Part shown: piece after piece, positions 44,100 to 52,704 of the stretch | How the letters are laid out: each line of letters begins with the position of its first letter | How positions within the stretch are numbered: the first letter of the stretch is position 1 | DNA from: an uncultured Desulfovibrio sp. | Lineage (GTDB): Bacteria > Desulfobacterota > Desulfovibrionia > Desulfovibrionales > Desulfovibrionaceae | DNA: 64,000 nt | Direction of reading: 5' to 3' | Assembly: GCA_937926875.1 (NCBI GenBank) | Contig: CALBAX010000136.1 | Coordinates: forward strand, 27,353-91,352 | Program-made: the position numbers and the translations under genes | The notes under the pieces: generated by a model | The model's input: the letters and a program-made list of their open reading frames with translations, nothing else | Told to the model about the DNA's origin: nothing | Databases searched by the model: none

Positions 44100-44843
44100 A
44101 TGAAAAAACTTTTTGTTTGCGCCCTGCTGTTCGGCCTGCTGGCCTCCGTGCCGGCCTTTGCCCAAAAGACCTACGTCAACGGCATCGACTCCAACTACCC
44201 GCCTTTCGCCTATGTCGATGAAAAGACCGGCCAGCCCGCCGGTTTCGACGTGGATGCCATGAACTGGATCGCCAAGACCATGGGCTTCAAGGTCGTCCAC
44301 AAGCCTGTGGCCTGGGACGGTATCGTGCTGGCCCTTGCCAACAAGCAGATCGACATGATCGCTTCCGGCATGAGCATCACCGAAAAGCGCCGCAAGGTGG
44401 TGGACTTTTCCGATCCTTACTGGGAAGTCTCCCGCGTGTTCCTGGTGCCCGCCGACTCCAAGCTGACCCCTGCCGACATCCTGTCCAAGCCCATCAAGCT
44501 GGGCGTGCAGCGCGGCACCTCCGAAGCTGAAGCCATCAAGCAGGAGCAGAAGGAAAAAGGCTATCCCTTTGAACTGCGCTTCTATGAATCCTGTCCGCTG
44601 GCCGTGGAAGACCTGGTCAACGGCCGTATCGACGCCGCCCTCATGGACTCCCTGCCCGCCGGTGACGCCATCGCCCGCGGCAAGGCCGTGAAGAAGGCCG
44701 GCGTGCATGGCGAGCCCGACCAGTTCGGCGTGGCCATCCGCAAGGGCGACAAGGAACTGCGCGCCCTCATCGACGAAGGTTTCCGCAAGCTGCAGGCCGA
44801 TCCCTACTGGAAGGAACTGCAGGCCAAGTACCTGGGCAAGTAA
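44100..44843 (+). CDS. Polar amino-acid ABC transporter, periplasmic substrate-binding protein
   Basis: 247 aa. Signal peptide MKKLFVCALLFGLLASVPAFAQ. The mature protein is of the SBP_bac_3 type: GIDSNYPPFAYVDEKTGQPAGFDVDAMNWIAK, IDMIASGMSITEKRRKVVDFSDPYW and QFGVAIRKGDKELRALI. The Arg-Asp pair that binds the amino-acid carboxylate and amine is typical. It heads a four-gene operon with two permeases and an ATPase. The amino acid is not determinable. Confidence 0.92.
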   Translation: MKKLFVCALLFGLLASVPAFAQKTYVNGIDSNYPPFAYVDEKTGQPAGFDVDAMNWIAKTMGFKVVHKPVAWDGIVLALANKQIDMIASGMSITEKRRKVVDFSDPYWEVSRVFLVPADSKLTPADILSKPIKLGVQRGTSEAEAIKQEQKEKGYPFELRFYESCPLAVEDLVNGRIDAALMDSLPAGDAIARGKAVKKAGVHGEPDQFGVAIRKGDKELRALIDEGFRKLQADPYWKELQAKYLGK

Positions 44844-44861
44844 CCTCTTACTGACTGATAC

Positions 44862-44914
44862 AGCGGCCTGTGCCGCTTTTCCAAGGTGAACCGCCGCCCC
44901 TGTCGCGGCGGTTC
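44862..44914 (+). promoter_or_regulatory. Double hairpin between binding-protein and permease genes
   Basis: The first is AGCGGC with GCCGCT around CTGT, followed by TTTT (44862-44880), like a weak terminator. The second is a 10-bp perfect stem (GAACCGCCGC with GCGGCGGTTC, 44888-44914) ending 3 nt before the permease start. Such elements usually raise the binding protein over the membrane subunits by partial termination or mRNA protection. Confidence 0.6.
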
Positions 44915-44917
44915 GCC

Positions 44918-45745
44918 ATGTCCATACAGCCCGTTTTTCTCATGTCCGATATCTTCCCCTTCAGCGCGATCCTGGATTTCCTGCGGGACATCCTCATGCA
45001 GGCCTGGCTCTGCCTGGCCGTCGTCCTGCGCCCCATCGTAGGCGACACCATCGTGGATGCCTTCCCCTTCATCATGGGCGGCACGCTGGTGACCGTGGGC
45101 TCGGTGGCCCTGGCGCTGGGCATGGGGCTGGTGCTGGGCGTCCCCATGGCCGTGCTGCAGGTGTACGGCAACGCCCTGGCCCGCCGTCTGGTGGGACTGT
45201 ATGTCTGGTTTTTCCGCGGCGTCCCCATCCTGGTACTGCTTTTCCTTTCCCAGGGGCTTTTCCTCTCCATGGGCTGGATACTCGAGCCCTTCCTGCTCTC
45301 CTGTCTCGTCATGGGCTGCATCAGCACGGCCTATCAGTCCCAGATCTTCCGCGGCGCCATCGAGAGCCTGCCCCAGGGACAGCTCAAGGCCGCGCGCGCC
45401 CTGGGCATGCGCGATCTGACCGCCATCACCTGCATCATCCTGCCGCAGGCCCTGCGCCTTTCCATCCCGGGCTGGGCCAACGAATTTTCCATCCTCCTCA
45501 AAGACTCCGCCGTCTGTTACCTGCTGGGCACCATGGAGATCATGGCCCGTGTCAATGCCGTGGCCCAGCGTACGCATGAACATCTGGCATTTTTCGCCCT
45601 GGCCGGGGTCATCTATTTCGTCTTGACGCTGATCGTGCTCAAGCTCTTGCGCCGCCTGGAAACCAAGGTCCAGATCCCCGGCTATTCCGCCGGCACGGTG
45701 GGCAGCATGGCCAAAAACACGCAGCATGGGGTAAAGAACGCATGA
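44918..45745 (+). CDS. Polar amino-acid ABC transporter permease 1
   Basis: 275 aa from this start, HisMQ/GlnP family. It has five or so helices and the EAA-type loop RGAIESLPQGQLKAARALGMRDLTAITCIILPQALR, which contacts the ATPase. The start is uncertain: 44918 (MSIQPVF) follows the hairpin directly, 44942 is possible, and a GTG at 44870 would lie inside the first hairpin. It overlaps the ATPase gene by 4 nt. Confidence 0.9.
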   Translation: MSIQPVFLMSDIFPFSAILDFLRDILMQAWLCLAVVLRPIVGDTIVDAFPFIMGGTLVTVGSVALALGMGLVLGVPMAVLQVYGNALARRLVGLYVWFFRGVPILVLLFLSQGLFLSMGWILEPFLLSCLVMGCISTAYQSQIFRGAIESLPQGQLKAARALGMRDLTAITCIILPQALRLSIPGWANEFSILLKDSAVCYLLGTMEIMARVNAVAQRTHEHLAFFALAGVIYFVLTLIVLKLLRRLETKVQIPGYSAGTVGSMAKNTQHGVKNA

Positions 45746-46491
45746 ACGAAGTTGTCTTGCAGGTAAAGGGCATCAGCAAAAGCCTGGGCGGCAAGTCCAT
45801 CCTGGACAATTGCTCCCTGAACATGAAACGCGGCGAGCTCAAGGTCCTCATCGGGCCTTCCGGTGCGGGCAAGAGCACGCTCTTGCAATGCATCAACTGC
45901 CTCATCCCCCCGGACAAAGGCGAGATCATCCTTGAAGGCGAAAAACTCGACTTTAGCAACAAGTCCAAGCTCTGCGCCTTTCGGGCCCAGGTAGGCATGA
46001 TCTTCCAGGACTTCAACCTGTTCGATCACCTGACCGCCGAAGAGAACGTGGCCATCGCCCTGCGCAAGGTGCGCGGCATGTCCGCGGCAGCCGCCCGCGA
46101 ACGCGCCATGGACGAGCTGGCCCGCGTGGGCCTTGCCCGCCGTGCCCTGCTCTACCCCGCCCAGCTTTCCGGCGGCCAGAAGCAGCGCGTGGCCATGGCC
46201 CGTGCCCTGGCCATGGATCCCAAGGTCATCCTGCTGGACGAACCCACCTCCGCTCTGGACCCGGAACTGGTGGGCGAAGTGCTCTCCGTCATCCGTGACC
46301 TCTCCAAGGGCGGCATGACCATGATCATGGCCACGCACCAGATGGACTTCGCCCGCGCCCTGGCCCACGAGATCCTGTTCATGGAACGCGGCGTCATCAT
46401 CGAACAGGGGGCGCCCGAGACCCTGCTGGCCGAAGGCAGCAATACCCGTACCCGCGACTTCTGCGCGCATCTGCTGGATATGGGAGCCTAG
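45742..46491 (+). CDS. Polar amino-acid ABC transporter ATP-binding protein
   Basis: 249 aa. Walker A GPSGAGKSTLLQ, Q-loop IFQDFNLFDHLTAEENV, signature LSGGQKQRVAMARAL, Walker B VILLDEPTSALDPE and H-loop ATHQMDF are all intact. It overlaps permease 1 by 4 nt (ATGA) and is 2 nt from permease 2. Confidence 0.95.
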   Translation: MNEVVLQVKGISKSLGGKSILDNCSLNMKRGELKVLIGPSGAGKSTLLQCINCLIPPDKGEIILEGEKLDFSNKSKLCAFRAQVGMIFQDFNLFDHLTAEENVAIALRKVRGMSAAAARERAMDELARVGLARRALLYPAQLSGGQKQRVAMARALAMDPKVILLDEPTSALDPELVGEVLSVIRDLSKGGMTMIMATHQMDFARALAHEILFMERGVIIEQGAPETLLAEGSNTRTRDFCAHLLDMGA

Positions 46492-46493
46492 GC

Positions 46494-47165
46494 GTGGTCA
46501 TCGACATCCCCTTTTTCACCCAGGACGTCATCCCGGCCCTCAACCAGGGCCTGAAAGTGTCCATCGCCCTCATCGTCCCTGCCAGTATCCTGGGCTTCGT
46601 GGGCGGCGTGGCCCTGGGATGCCTGCGGGCCTTCGGCGGCCCCTGGAGCAGCCGGCTGGGCAACTGGTACACCGCCATCATCCGCGGCGTGCCCCTGGCC
46701 GTGCAGTTGATGATGATCTACTATGCCCTGCCCAAGATGGGCATCTATTTCGAACCCTACGGCGCTGCCCTGCTGAGCTTCATCCTTTGCAGCGCCGCCT
46801 ATCATTCGGAATACATCCGCGGGGCACTGCTCTCCATCCGTCAGGGCCAGATCAAGGCCGCCCAGGCCCTGGGCATGACCACCTTCCAGACCGTGTTCTG
46901 GATCGTCATCCCCCAGGCCGCCCGCCGTGCCCTGCCCGGCTGCGGCAACGAGATCATCTATCTCATCAAATACAGCTCCCTTGCCATGCTCGTGACCTGT
47001 AACGAGCTCATGAGCGAAGCCAAGGTGCTGGCCTCGGACACCTTCCGCAATACGGAAGTCTTCCTGGCCGTGGGCCTCTACTATCTCATCCTGGTCTCCC
47101 TGGCCACCTGGTGCCTGCGCTGGCTGGAAAAGCGCTACAGCATCCCCGGCTTCGGCAACCGCTAG
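46494..47165 (+). CDS. Polar amino-acid ABC transporter permease 2
   Basis: 223 aa, HisMQ/GlnP family, pairing with the permease at 44918 as a heterodimer. It starts with GTG. The EAA-type loop RGALLSIRQGQIKAAQALGMTTFQTVFWIVIPQAAR and IIRGVPLAVQLMMIYYALP are visible. Last gene of the operon. Downstream lie a GC-rich palindromic repeat and a hairpin terminator. Confidence 0.93.
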   Translation: MVIDIPFFTQDVIPALNQGLKVSIALIVPASILGFVGGVALGCLRAFGGPWSSRLGNWYTAIIRGVPLAVQLMMIYYALPKMGIYFEPYGAALLSFILCSAAYHSEYIRGALLSIRQGQIKAAQALGMTTFQTVFWIVIPQAARRALPGCGNEIIYLIKYSSLAMLVTCNELMSEAKVLASDTFRNTEVFLAVGLYYLILVSLATWCLRWLEKRYSIPGFGNR

Positions 47166-47772
47166 TTTCCTTTTTCGTGAGGGGAGGGGCGCCCCTCTGT
47201 CCAGCAGGATGCGGGCACCAGATGCCCATCTTTTTCTTGAGGGGAGGGGAACCCCCTCGCCTGACGCGAGAGGGGGTTCCCCTCCCCTCAAACTCCCCTC
47301 CCTTCCCCCAGCGCGTTTTATTAATAGATCGTAGTGACGCACAGGCAGGAAGGCTGCCCAAAAGACGACAAAGGCGCTGCCCGCGTATGCGGACAGCGCC
47401 TTTCTTCGCTTGTAAAAGCAGACTCTGTTTTCGGTCTTGGCCGAAAGGCTCTCTTATCTTCCATTCCTGCTGGCGCTCTTCCCACAATTTCTGTGCTTTT
47501 TCCCGAATATTCAACGGAGCATTTCCTGCTTTGCAAGCAAGGTATCCTGAACAACAGCACGGATCCCTTTTGTTGGTCATGATCTTCCGTGCTTTGGGAA
47601 CCCGTGTCCGGGAAGCTGCCACGGTATACGCATAGGTCTCATGCAGAAAATCGACAGCGGGCACATTGCTGTTGCTGCGTCCAGCATCCGGGAGCCATCC
47701 AAAATCCCGGATGAAGCATGCTATTCCAACACGGAACAAACGTTGCGCCGCATCCTCTGCGGTCATCCCCAT
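47086..47772 (-). CDS. Doubtful hypothetical ORF between inverted repeats
   Basis: 228 codons if read from the ATG at 47772, which has GGAGGGGG 6 nt upstream. The first about 150 residues (MGMTAEDAAQRLFRVGIACFI onward, with a CCCSGYLAC cluster) lie in a segment of lower GC than its neighbours. The frame then runs through a terminator-like hairpin (47370-47403) and a GC repeat, and overlaps the ABC permease on the other strand. I recognise no family. Either only the N-terminal part was once coding, or the frame is chance. Confidence 0.2.
   Translation of the reverse strand: MGMTAEDAAQRLFRVGIACFIRDFGWLPDAGRSNSNVPAVDFLHETYAYTVAASRTRVPKARKIMTNKRDPCCCSGYLACKAGNAPLNIREKAQKLWEERQQEWKIREPFGQDRKQSLLLQAKKGAVRIRGQRLCRLLGSLPACASLRSINKTRWGKGGEFEGRGTPSRVRRGGSPPLKKKMGIWCPHPAGQRGAPPLTKKETSGCRSRGCCSAFPASAGTRWPGRPG
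47237..47316 (+). repeat. GC-rich palindromic repeat, copy C
   Basis: It starts with a long palindrome (47237-47291): the arm TTGAGGGGAGGGGAACCCCC is repeated inverted around CTCGCCTGACGCGAG. A conserved tail CTCCCCTCCC-N-CCCCCAGCGCG follows. The copy at 47796-47874 has the same parts in the opposite orientation. Confidence 0.75.
47370..47403. terminator. Hairpin terminator after ABC operon
   Basis: AAAGGCGCTG and CAGCGCCTTT pair, with an inner CCGC-GTAT-GCGG. This gives a stem of about 15 bp, followed by TTTCTT on the plus strand. Confidence 0.6.
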
Positions 47773-47795
47773 AAAAAATCCCCCTCCCGCTGAAG

Positions 47796-47874
47796 CGCGC
47801 TGGGGAGGGGGTGGGGAGTTTGAGGGGCGGGGGAACACCTCTCGCGCCAGGCGAGGGGTTCCCCCGCCCCTCAA
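47796..47874 (-). repeat. GC-rich palindromic repeat, copy D (inverted relative to copy C)
   Basis: On the minus strand it reads TTGAGGGGCGGGGGAACCCC, CTCGCCTGGCGCGAG, the inverted arm, then AACTCCCCACCCCCTCCCCAG followed by CGCG. It matches copy C element by element. It lies 25 bp from the iorB stop and could end ior transcription. Confidence 0.75.
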
Positions 47875-47898
47875 CAAAACAGCACAGCCATGCTGCTG

Positions 47899-48507
47899 TT
47901 ACATGTGCAGGGCGGCCTGACCCAGTTCCAGGGCCTTGAGGTTGGAGGCCTGCAGCTTGGCAGGCAGGTATTTTTCGATGGCGGCTTTGAGGGCGTCGAT
48001 GCCGAAGGGCAGCAGGCCCGAGGCGCAGACAGCGGCCAGCAGCACGGTATTGCCCGCCTGGGCGGCACCGGCCTGGATGCCCAGCTCGCGGCAGGCCAGG
48101 AAATGGCACTGGCTGGCCACGGCGCGGGACTTCTGCTCGATCTCTTCCATGGAAGGATATTCGGCCATGCCCAGCGACACGCTCAGGGGCGGCATGGGGT
48201 CACGGCTGGAGAAGATGACGCCGCCGGGACGCAGGTACGGCAGGCCGCGCAGGGTCTCCAGGGGCTCGAAGCCCAGCAGGATGTCGGCTTCGCCAAGGTC
48301 CAGCTTGGGCGAACGCCAGCCGCCCAGCAGCAGCACGGATTCCACCACGCCGCCGCGCTGGGCCATGCCGTGGACTTCACCGGCCACCACTTCCTGCCCG
48401 GCATCCAGGGCAGTACGGGCCAGCAGGGTGGTGGCGGTCAGGGTGCCCTGTCCGCCCACGCCGGTGAAGAAGATACGAAGACGCTTTTGTTTGTCGCTAT
48501 GTTGCAT
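47899..48507 (-). CDS. iorB: Indolepyruvate:ferredoxin oxidoreductase beta subunit
   Basis: 202 aa, POR gamma-type domain. RIFFTGVGGQGTLTATTLLARTAL is the N-terminal glycine-rich signature, followed by GEVHGMAQRGGVVES, typical of IorB. With IorA it oxidises aryl-pyruvates from aromatic amino acids to aryl-acetyl-CoA and reduces ferredoxin. The start is 12 nt after the iorA stop. Confidence 0.94.
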   Translation of the reverse strand: MQHSDKQKRLRIFFTGVGGQGTLTATTLLARTALDAGQEVVAGEVHGMAQRGGVVESVLLLGGWRSPKLDLGEADILLGFEPLETLRGLPYLRPGGVIFSSRDPMPPLSVSLGMAEYPSMEEIEQKSRAVASQCHFLACRELGIQAGAAQAGNTVLLAAVCASGLLPFGIDALKAAIEKYLPAKLQASNLKALELGQAALHM

Positions 48508-48519
48508 AATACACCTCGC

Positions 48520-50373
48520 CTAGGCGCGCTTTCTGGCCTTGAAGGCCTTGGGGGCCACCTGCAGACAGACCATGCAGCCGGTGCAGAGATTCTCATCCAC
48601 AGCCACGTCCTCGCCGTTGCGGTAGAAAGCGGGGCAGGCCAGTTCTTCAAGACAGCGCTGGGCATCGGCGCCCTGCTCGGCCACATAGGCCACCTGGGCG
48701 GCGGTCTTCTTGAGACGGCGGCGGGCATAGAGCACGCAGGGTTCTTCCGCGATGATGACGCGCACGCCCTTCTTGTCACGCATGTCTTCCAGAGCCGAGT
48801 GCAGGGCCTTGAGGTTGTAGGAACGGACCTTCACGCATTCGGTGACGCCCAGGCCGCGCACTACGGACTCGATATCCAGATGCATGGCCTCTTCACCGAG
48901 CATGTCCTGCAGCATGCCGGGGTTGGGCTGATGGCCGGTCATGGCGGTGGTGCCGTTGTCGAGGATGACCACCAGGATGTCGTGCTTGTTGAACACGGCG
49001 TTGGCCAGGCCGGTCATGCCGGAATGGAAAAAGGTCGAATCGCCGATGAAGGCCACCACCGGCTTGGCGGAAGCCCGGGAAAAACCGCTGCCGGCGGACA
49101 CGGAGGATCCCATGCAGACCAGGAAATCGGCCATGCGCAGGGGCGGCAGCATGCCCAGGGTGTAACAGCCGATGTCGCTGGAATAGTAGGCGTCATCGCC
49201 AAAGGTGTGGCGGACGGCGTAGTAGACGGCGCGATGCGAGCAGCCGGCGCAGAGGTTCGGCGGACGCACGGGCAGTTCGCGGGCCACGGGCGAAGATGCC
49301 TTGACCGGGCAGGGGCAGTCCAGATAGTCGGCCACGCGGCGCAGGACAAGGGTGGTGGAGTATTCGCCCAGCACGGTGAGGGTCTCGTCCTTGCCTTCGA
49401 TGCGGGCCTTGCAGCCGCATTTTTGGGCCAGGGCGCGCACGCTGCCTTCCAGCAGGGGCTCGCCTTCTTCCAGCACCAGCACGCGGTCACAGGACTCCAG
49501 GAAGGCTTCGATGCGGCCTTCGGGCAGGGGCCAGGTCATGCCCAGCTCGAGCACGCGCACGCGCTCTTCCCAGCCGCCGGAGGCCAGGGCGTCGGCCAGA
49601 TAGTTGCGGGCCACGCCGCTGGCGATGATGCCCAGACGGCAGCCTTCAGGGCCGTATTCACGGCTGAAGCGGCTGGACTCGGCAAAGGCGCGGGCCTTTT
49701 CCATGACCTCCAGCAGGGAGCGGTGACGGCCGCGGGCCACGGCGGGCACGGGCACGAAGCGGCCGGGATTGCGCTGGAAGCCCACGATGGGCGCGGGCCC
49801 TGCCGGCAGGTCGTCGAATTCCACATTGCCGCGCATGTGGCTGACGCGGGTGGTGGTGCGCAGCAGCACGGGCTGCTGGAGCTCGCGGGCCAGACGGAAG
49901 GCCTCGCGGGTCATGTCCTTGGCTTCCTGGGCGGACACGGGCTCGAAACAGGGCAGAGAGGCAAAACGCGCGTAGTAGCGGTTGTCCTGCTCGTTCTGGC
50001 TGGAGTGGCAGCCGGGGTCATCGGCGGAGAGCACCACCAGACCGCCGGGCAGGCCGGTGTAGACCGAGGTGAACAGCGGGTCGGCCGCCACGTTGAGGCC
50101 CACATGCTTCATGGTCACCAGGGCCTGGGCACCGCCCAGGGCCGCACCGGCGGCCACTTCGAAAGCGACCTTCTCGTTGACCGCGTACTCGATCCTGTAG
50201 CGGCCCTCGCCTCCCAGTTTGTAAAAGGTATCCGGCACTTCGGAAGAAGGCGTGCCAGGATAGCAGGTGACCATGTTCACGCCGGCTTCCAGCGCACCGC
50301 GTACGATGGCTTCATTGCCCAGCAAAACGTGGCGCTCGCCACGCGCCCCGTGCAGCAGAGGATGTTTGCTCAT
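48520..50373 (-). CDS. iorA: Indolepyruvate:ferredoxin oxidoreductase alpha subunit
   Basis: 617 aa thiamine-diphosphate enzyme. The pyrimidine-binding part is N-terminal (GNEAIVRGALEAGVNMVTCYPGTPSSEV). The diphosphate-binding GDS-x-FFHSG with NGTTAMTGHQ is around residues 440-480. NLCAGCSHRAVYYAV is a typical IorA stretch. The C-terminal ferredoxin-like region has CTGCMVCLQVAP, where the fourth Cys expected before Pro is Ala, plus CLEELACPAF just before it. Cluster content may therefore differ from the two-[4Fe-4S] form. In an anaerobe this supports amino-acid fermentation or, in reverse, synthesis. Confidence 0.95.
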   Translation of the reverse strand: MSKHPLLHGARGERHVLLGNEAIVRGALEAGVNMVTCYPGTPSSEVPDTFYKLGGEGRYRIEYAVNEKVAFEVAAGAALGGAQALVTMKHVGLNVAADPLFTSVYTGLPGGLVVLSADDPGCHSSQNEQDNRYYARFASLPCFEPVSAQEAKDMTREAFRLARELQQPVLLRTTTRVSHMRGNVEFDDLPAGPAPIVGFQRNPGRFVPVPAVARGRHRSLLEVMEKARAFAESSRFSREYGPEGCRLGIIASGVARNYLADALASGGWEERVRVLELGMTWPLPEGRIEAFLESCDRVLVLEEGEPLLEGSVRALAQKCGCKARIEGKDETLTVLGEYSTTLVLRRVADYLDCPCPVKASSPVARELPVRPPNLCAGCSHRAVYYAVRHTFGDDAYYSSDIGCYTLGMLPPLRMADFLVCMGSSVSAGSGFSRASAKPVVAFIGDSTFFHSGMTGLANAVFNKHDILVVILDNGTTAMTGHQPNPGMLQDMLGEEAMHLDIESVVRGLGVTECVKVRSYNLKALHSALEDMRDKKGVRVIIAEEPCVLYARRRLKKTAAQVAYVAEQGADAQRCLEELACPAFYRNGEDVAVDENLCTGCMVCLQVAPKAFKARKRA

Positions 50374-50419
50374 GTGTCCTCCCGGCCCGTGCGCGTCGGC
50401 AGAGGGGCCGCCAACGTTC

Positions 50420-51127
50420 TTACTTGTTCTCCGCGCCGTCCTTCACGGGCACGGTCTTGCCACCGCCCAGCGCATCCGCGCGGGAGCGGTAAAATTCGCC
50501 GTCCAGACCAGGCTGCGAGGCGGCCAAGGCTTCATAGGCGGCAATGGCCACATCGGTCTTGCCCGCCGCTTCGGCGGCCTCGCCCAGCAGCATGCGCAGG
50601 GTGGCGCGTCCGTCTTCGGTGGCGCGGCTCTCCAGGCCCTGCAGCAGGGTCACGGCATCAGCGGGACGATCCAGCTTGATCAGCGCGCCGGCCTGGCCCA
50701 GAGCGGCCATCAGGCCCATGGCACCATCGGCATCCAGCTTGGCCGCCGTGGCGTAGGCATGTTCGGCACGGCTGTAATCCTGATCCTGCATGGCGAACTC
50801 GGCCTGCATCAGATAGATGCTGTAGCGCATGTTCTCGGGAGCCTTGGCTGCCAGATCGTCCAGCGCCTTGAGGCGATCCCCGCCCTTCATGGTGATGCCG
50901 ATACGCGCCAGCTCGGTCTGGGTCTCGGCCTGCTGGCCGCCCTGATGCCAGCGCCAGATGGCGGTGCCTACCAGGGCCACCAGAAGGACGACCACCACGC
51001 CCACGATCAGTCCGCTGTGACGCACGATAAGCTGCAACAGCGGTGCGCTTTCCGCGCTCACCTCAGCCTTGAGGTCATTGAGCAGGGTAGGAGATTCAGG
51101 GGTATTCTGAGGTCTGACAGGATTCAT
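50420..51127 (-). CDS. Membrane-anchored TPR-like protein (YfgM-type)
   Basis: 235 aa. One transmembrane helix (about residues 40-62, GLIVGVVVVLLVALVGTAIW) follows a cytosolic N-terminus. The rest is a periplasmic helical-repeat region (AEFAMQDQDYSRAEHAYATAAK; AGALIKLDRPADAVTLLQGL) with the order seen in YfgM-like proteins that accompany the Sec translocon. Start 51127 (MNPVRPQ) has AAGGAG 11 nt upstream; 51148 is an alternative. It lies 46 bp before iorA in the same direction, so it may share the transcript. Confidence 0.75.
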   Translation of the reverse strand: MNPVRPQNTPESPTLLNDLKAEVSAESAPLLQLIVRHSGLIVGVVVVLLVALVGTAIWRWHQGGQQAETQTELARIGITMKGGDRLKALDDLAAKAPENMRYSIYLMQAEFAMQDQDYSRAEHAYATAAKLDADGAMGLMAALGQAGALIKLDRPADAVTLLQGLESRATEDGRATLRMLLGEAAEAAGKTDVAIAAYEALAASQPGLDGEFYRSRADALGGGKTVPVKDGAENK

Positions 51128-51192
51128 TTCTTTCGGTGCTCCTTGCAAAAGCTTCGCCCGCGGTCGCCGGTGCTGTCACGGTGCGGTCTATT

Positions 51193-51222
51193 TATGTAGG
51201 ATAGGGGATGGCCTTCTGTCAA
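51193..51222 (-). promoter_or_regulatory. Promoter candidate for the TPR-iorAB transcript
   Basis: On the minus strand a perfect TTGACA (51222-51217), an 18-nt spacer and TACATA (51198-51193), about 65 bp upstream of the TPR gene. Confidence 0.5.
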
Positions 51223-51442
51223 AGAAAAACCCCTGTCCGCGGTAGGGAATCCAGGGACAGGCGTTTTCCCTCCCGCAAGGCCGGCTGTCGGGAGGGAGGC
51301 CGTCAGCCTCCTCCACCGGGAGCCCTTCTTTCAAAAAAGGAGGAGATCCGGAGACACAGCAGCATCCCGTGCAGGGTCCGTCCCCTTGCCCTCGTCCCTG
51401 CGGCAGCGTATAGAGAGAGACGAGCCAACACAAGGAGCCCGT

Positions 51443-52702
51443 ATGACTTTGGCACAAGAAATGACCCTGCTCGGCCAAAAGGCCAAGGAAGCCGCCCGCC
51501 TGCTGGCCAAAGCCAGCCCTGCGGCCAAGAACGCCGCCCTCACCCGTCTGGCCGCCCTGCTCGAAGAGCGGGAAGCCGAGCTGCGCACCGCCAACGCCCA
51601 GGATCTGGAGGCGGCCCGCGCCCGGGGCCTGGACGCCCCCCGCATGGATCGCCTGACCCTGCATCCCGCCGTGCTGGCCGACATGCGCGCCGCCTGCCTG
51701 CATGTGGCCGGACTGCCTGACCCTGTCGGCGCCATGGACAGCCAGTGGCAGCGCCCCAACGGCCTGCTGGTGGGCCGTATGCGCGTGCCGCTGGGCGTCA
51801 TCGCCATGATCTACGAGGCCCGCCCCAACGTGACCATCGACGCGGCCATCCTCTGCCTGAAAGCGGGCAATGCCGTGATCCTGCGCGGCGGCAGCGAGGC
51901 CCTGCATTCCAACACCGCTCTGGCCGCCCTGCTGCGCCAGGCCCTGGAAGAAGCCGGCCTGCCCGCCGACGCGGCCCAGCTGGTGACGACCACGGATCAC
52001 GCCGCGGTCACCGAGCTGTGCAAGCTCGACCAGTACATCGACGTCATGATCCCGCGCGGTGGCGAAGGTCTGGTGCGTGCCGTGACCGAAGCCGCCACCA
52101 TGCCGGTGCTCAAGCATTACAAGGGCGTCTGCCACGCCTTCGTGGACGCGGACGCCGACCTGGACAAGGCCCTGGACATCGTCTTCAACGGCAAGGTGCA
52201 GCGTCCCGGTGTCTGCAACGCCCTGGAATGCCTGCTGGTGCACAAGGACTGCGCCGCGGCCTTCCTGCCCCGTGTGGGCCGGCGTCTGGGCGAGGCCGGT
52301 GTGGAGTTCCGCGCCTGTCCCGCTTCCCTGCCGCTGCTGGGCCCCACGGCCAAAGCCCAGAGCCCCGACGACCTGGGGCAGGAGTTCCACGCCCTGACCC
52401 TGGCCGTCCGCGTGGTGGACGACATGGACGAGGCCCTGGCCCACATCGCCCGCTACGGATCCAACCACACGGAGATCATCTGCACCAGTGACCACGGGCA
52501 CGCCATGCGCTTCCTTCGTGAAGCCGATGCCTCCATGGTGGCGGTCAATGCCTCCACCCGCTTCAACGACGGCGGTCAGCTGGGCCTTGGCGCGGAGATC
52601 GGCATCTCCACCTCCAAGCTCCATGCCTATGGCCCCATGGGCGTACAGGAACTGACCACCACCAAGTTCGTGGTCTTCGGTCAGGGGCAGGTGCGGCAAT
52701 AG
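51443..52702 (+). CDS. proA: Gamma-glutamyl phosphate reductase
   Basis: 419 aa. Second step of proline synthesis: NADPH reduction of glutamyl-5-phosphate to the semialdehyde. The catalytic Cys is in QRPGVCNALECLLVH. PLGVIAMIYEARPNVTIDAA and LRGGSEALHSN are typical. AAGGAG 6-7 nt upstream sets the start at 51443. The extension to 51386 is rejected. proB is not adjacent. nadD follows after 2 nt. Confidence 0.96.
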   Translation: MTLAQEMTLLGQKAKEAARLLAKASPAAKNAALTRLAALLEEREAELRTANAQDLEAARARGLDAPRMDRLTLHPAVLADMRAACLHVAGLPDPVGAMDSQWQRPNGLLVGRMRVPLGVIAMIYEARPNVTIDAAILCLKAGNAVILRGGSEALHSNTALAALLRQALEEAGLPADAAQLVTTTDHAAVTELCKLDQYIDVMIPRGGEGLVRAVTEAATMPVLKHYKGVCHAFVDADADLDKALDIVFNGKVQRPGVCNALECLLVHKDCAAAFLPRVGRRLGEAGVEFRACPASLPLLGPTAKAQSPDDLGQEFHALTLAVRVVDDMDEALAHIARYGSNHTEIICTSDHGHAMRFLREADASMVAVNASTRFNDGGQLGLGAEIGISTSKLHAYGPMGVQELTTTKFVVFGQGQVRQ

Positions 52703-52704
52703 GC

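Noticed and set aside
47890..50679. Plus-strand frame of 929 codons opposite iorBA
   Set aside because: His/Gly/Ala-rich shadow of the GC-rich iorA and iorB genes, with no motifs of its own.
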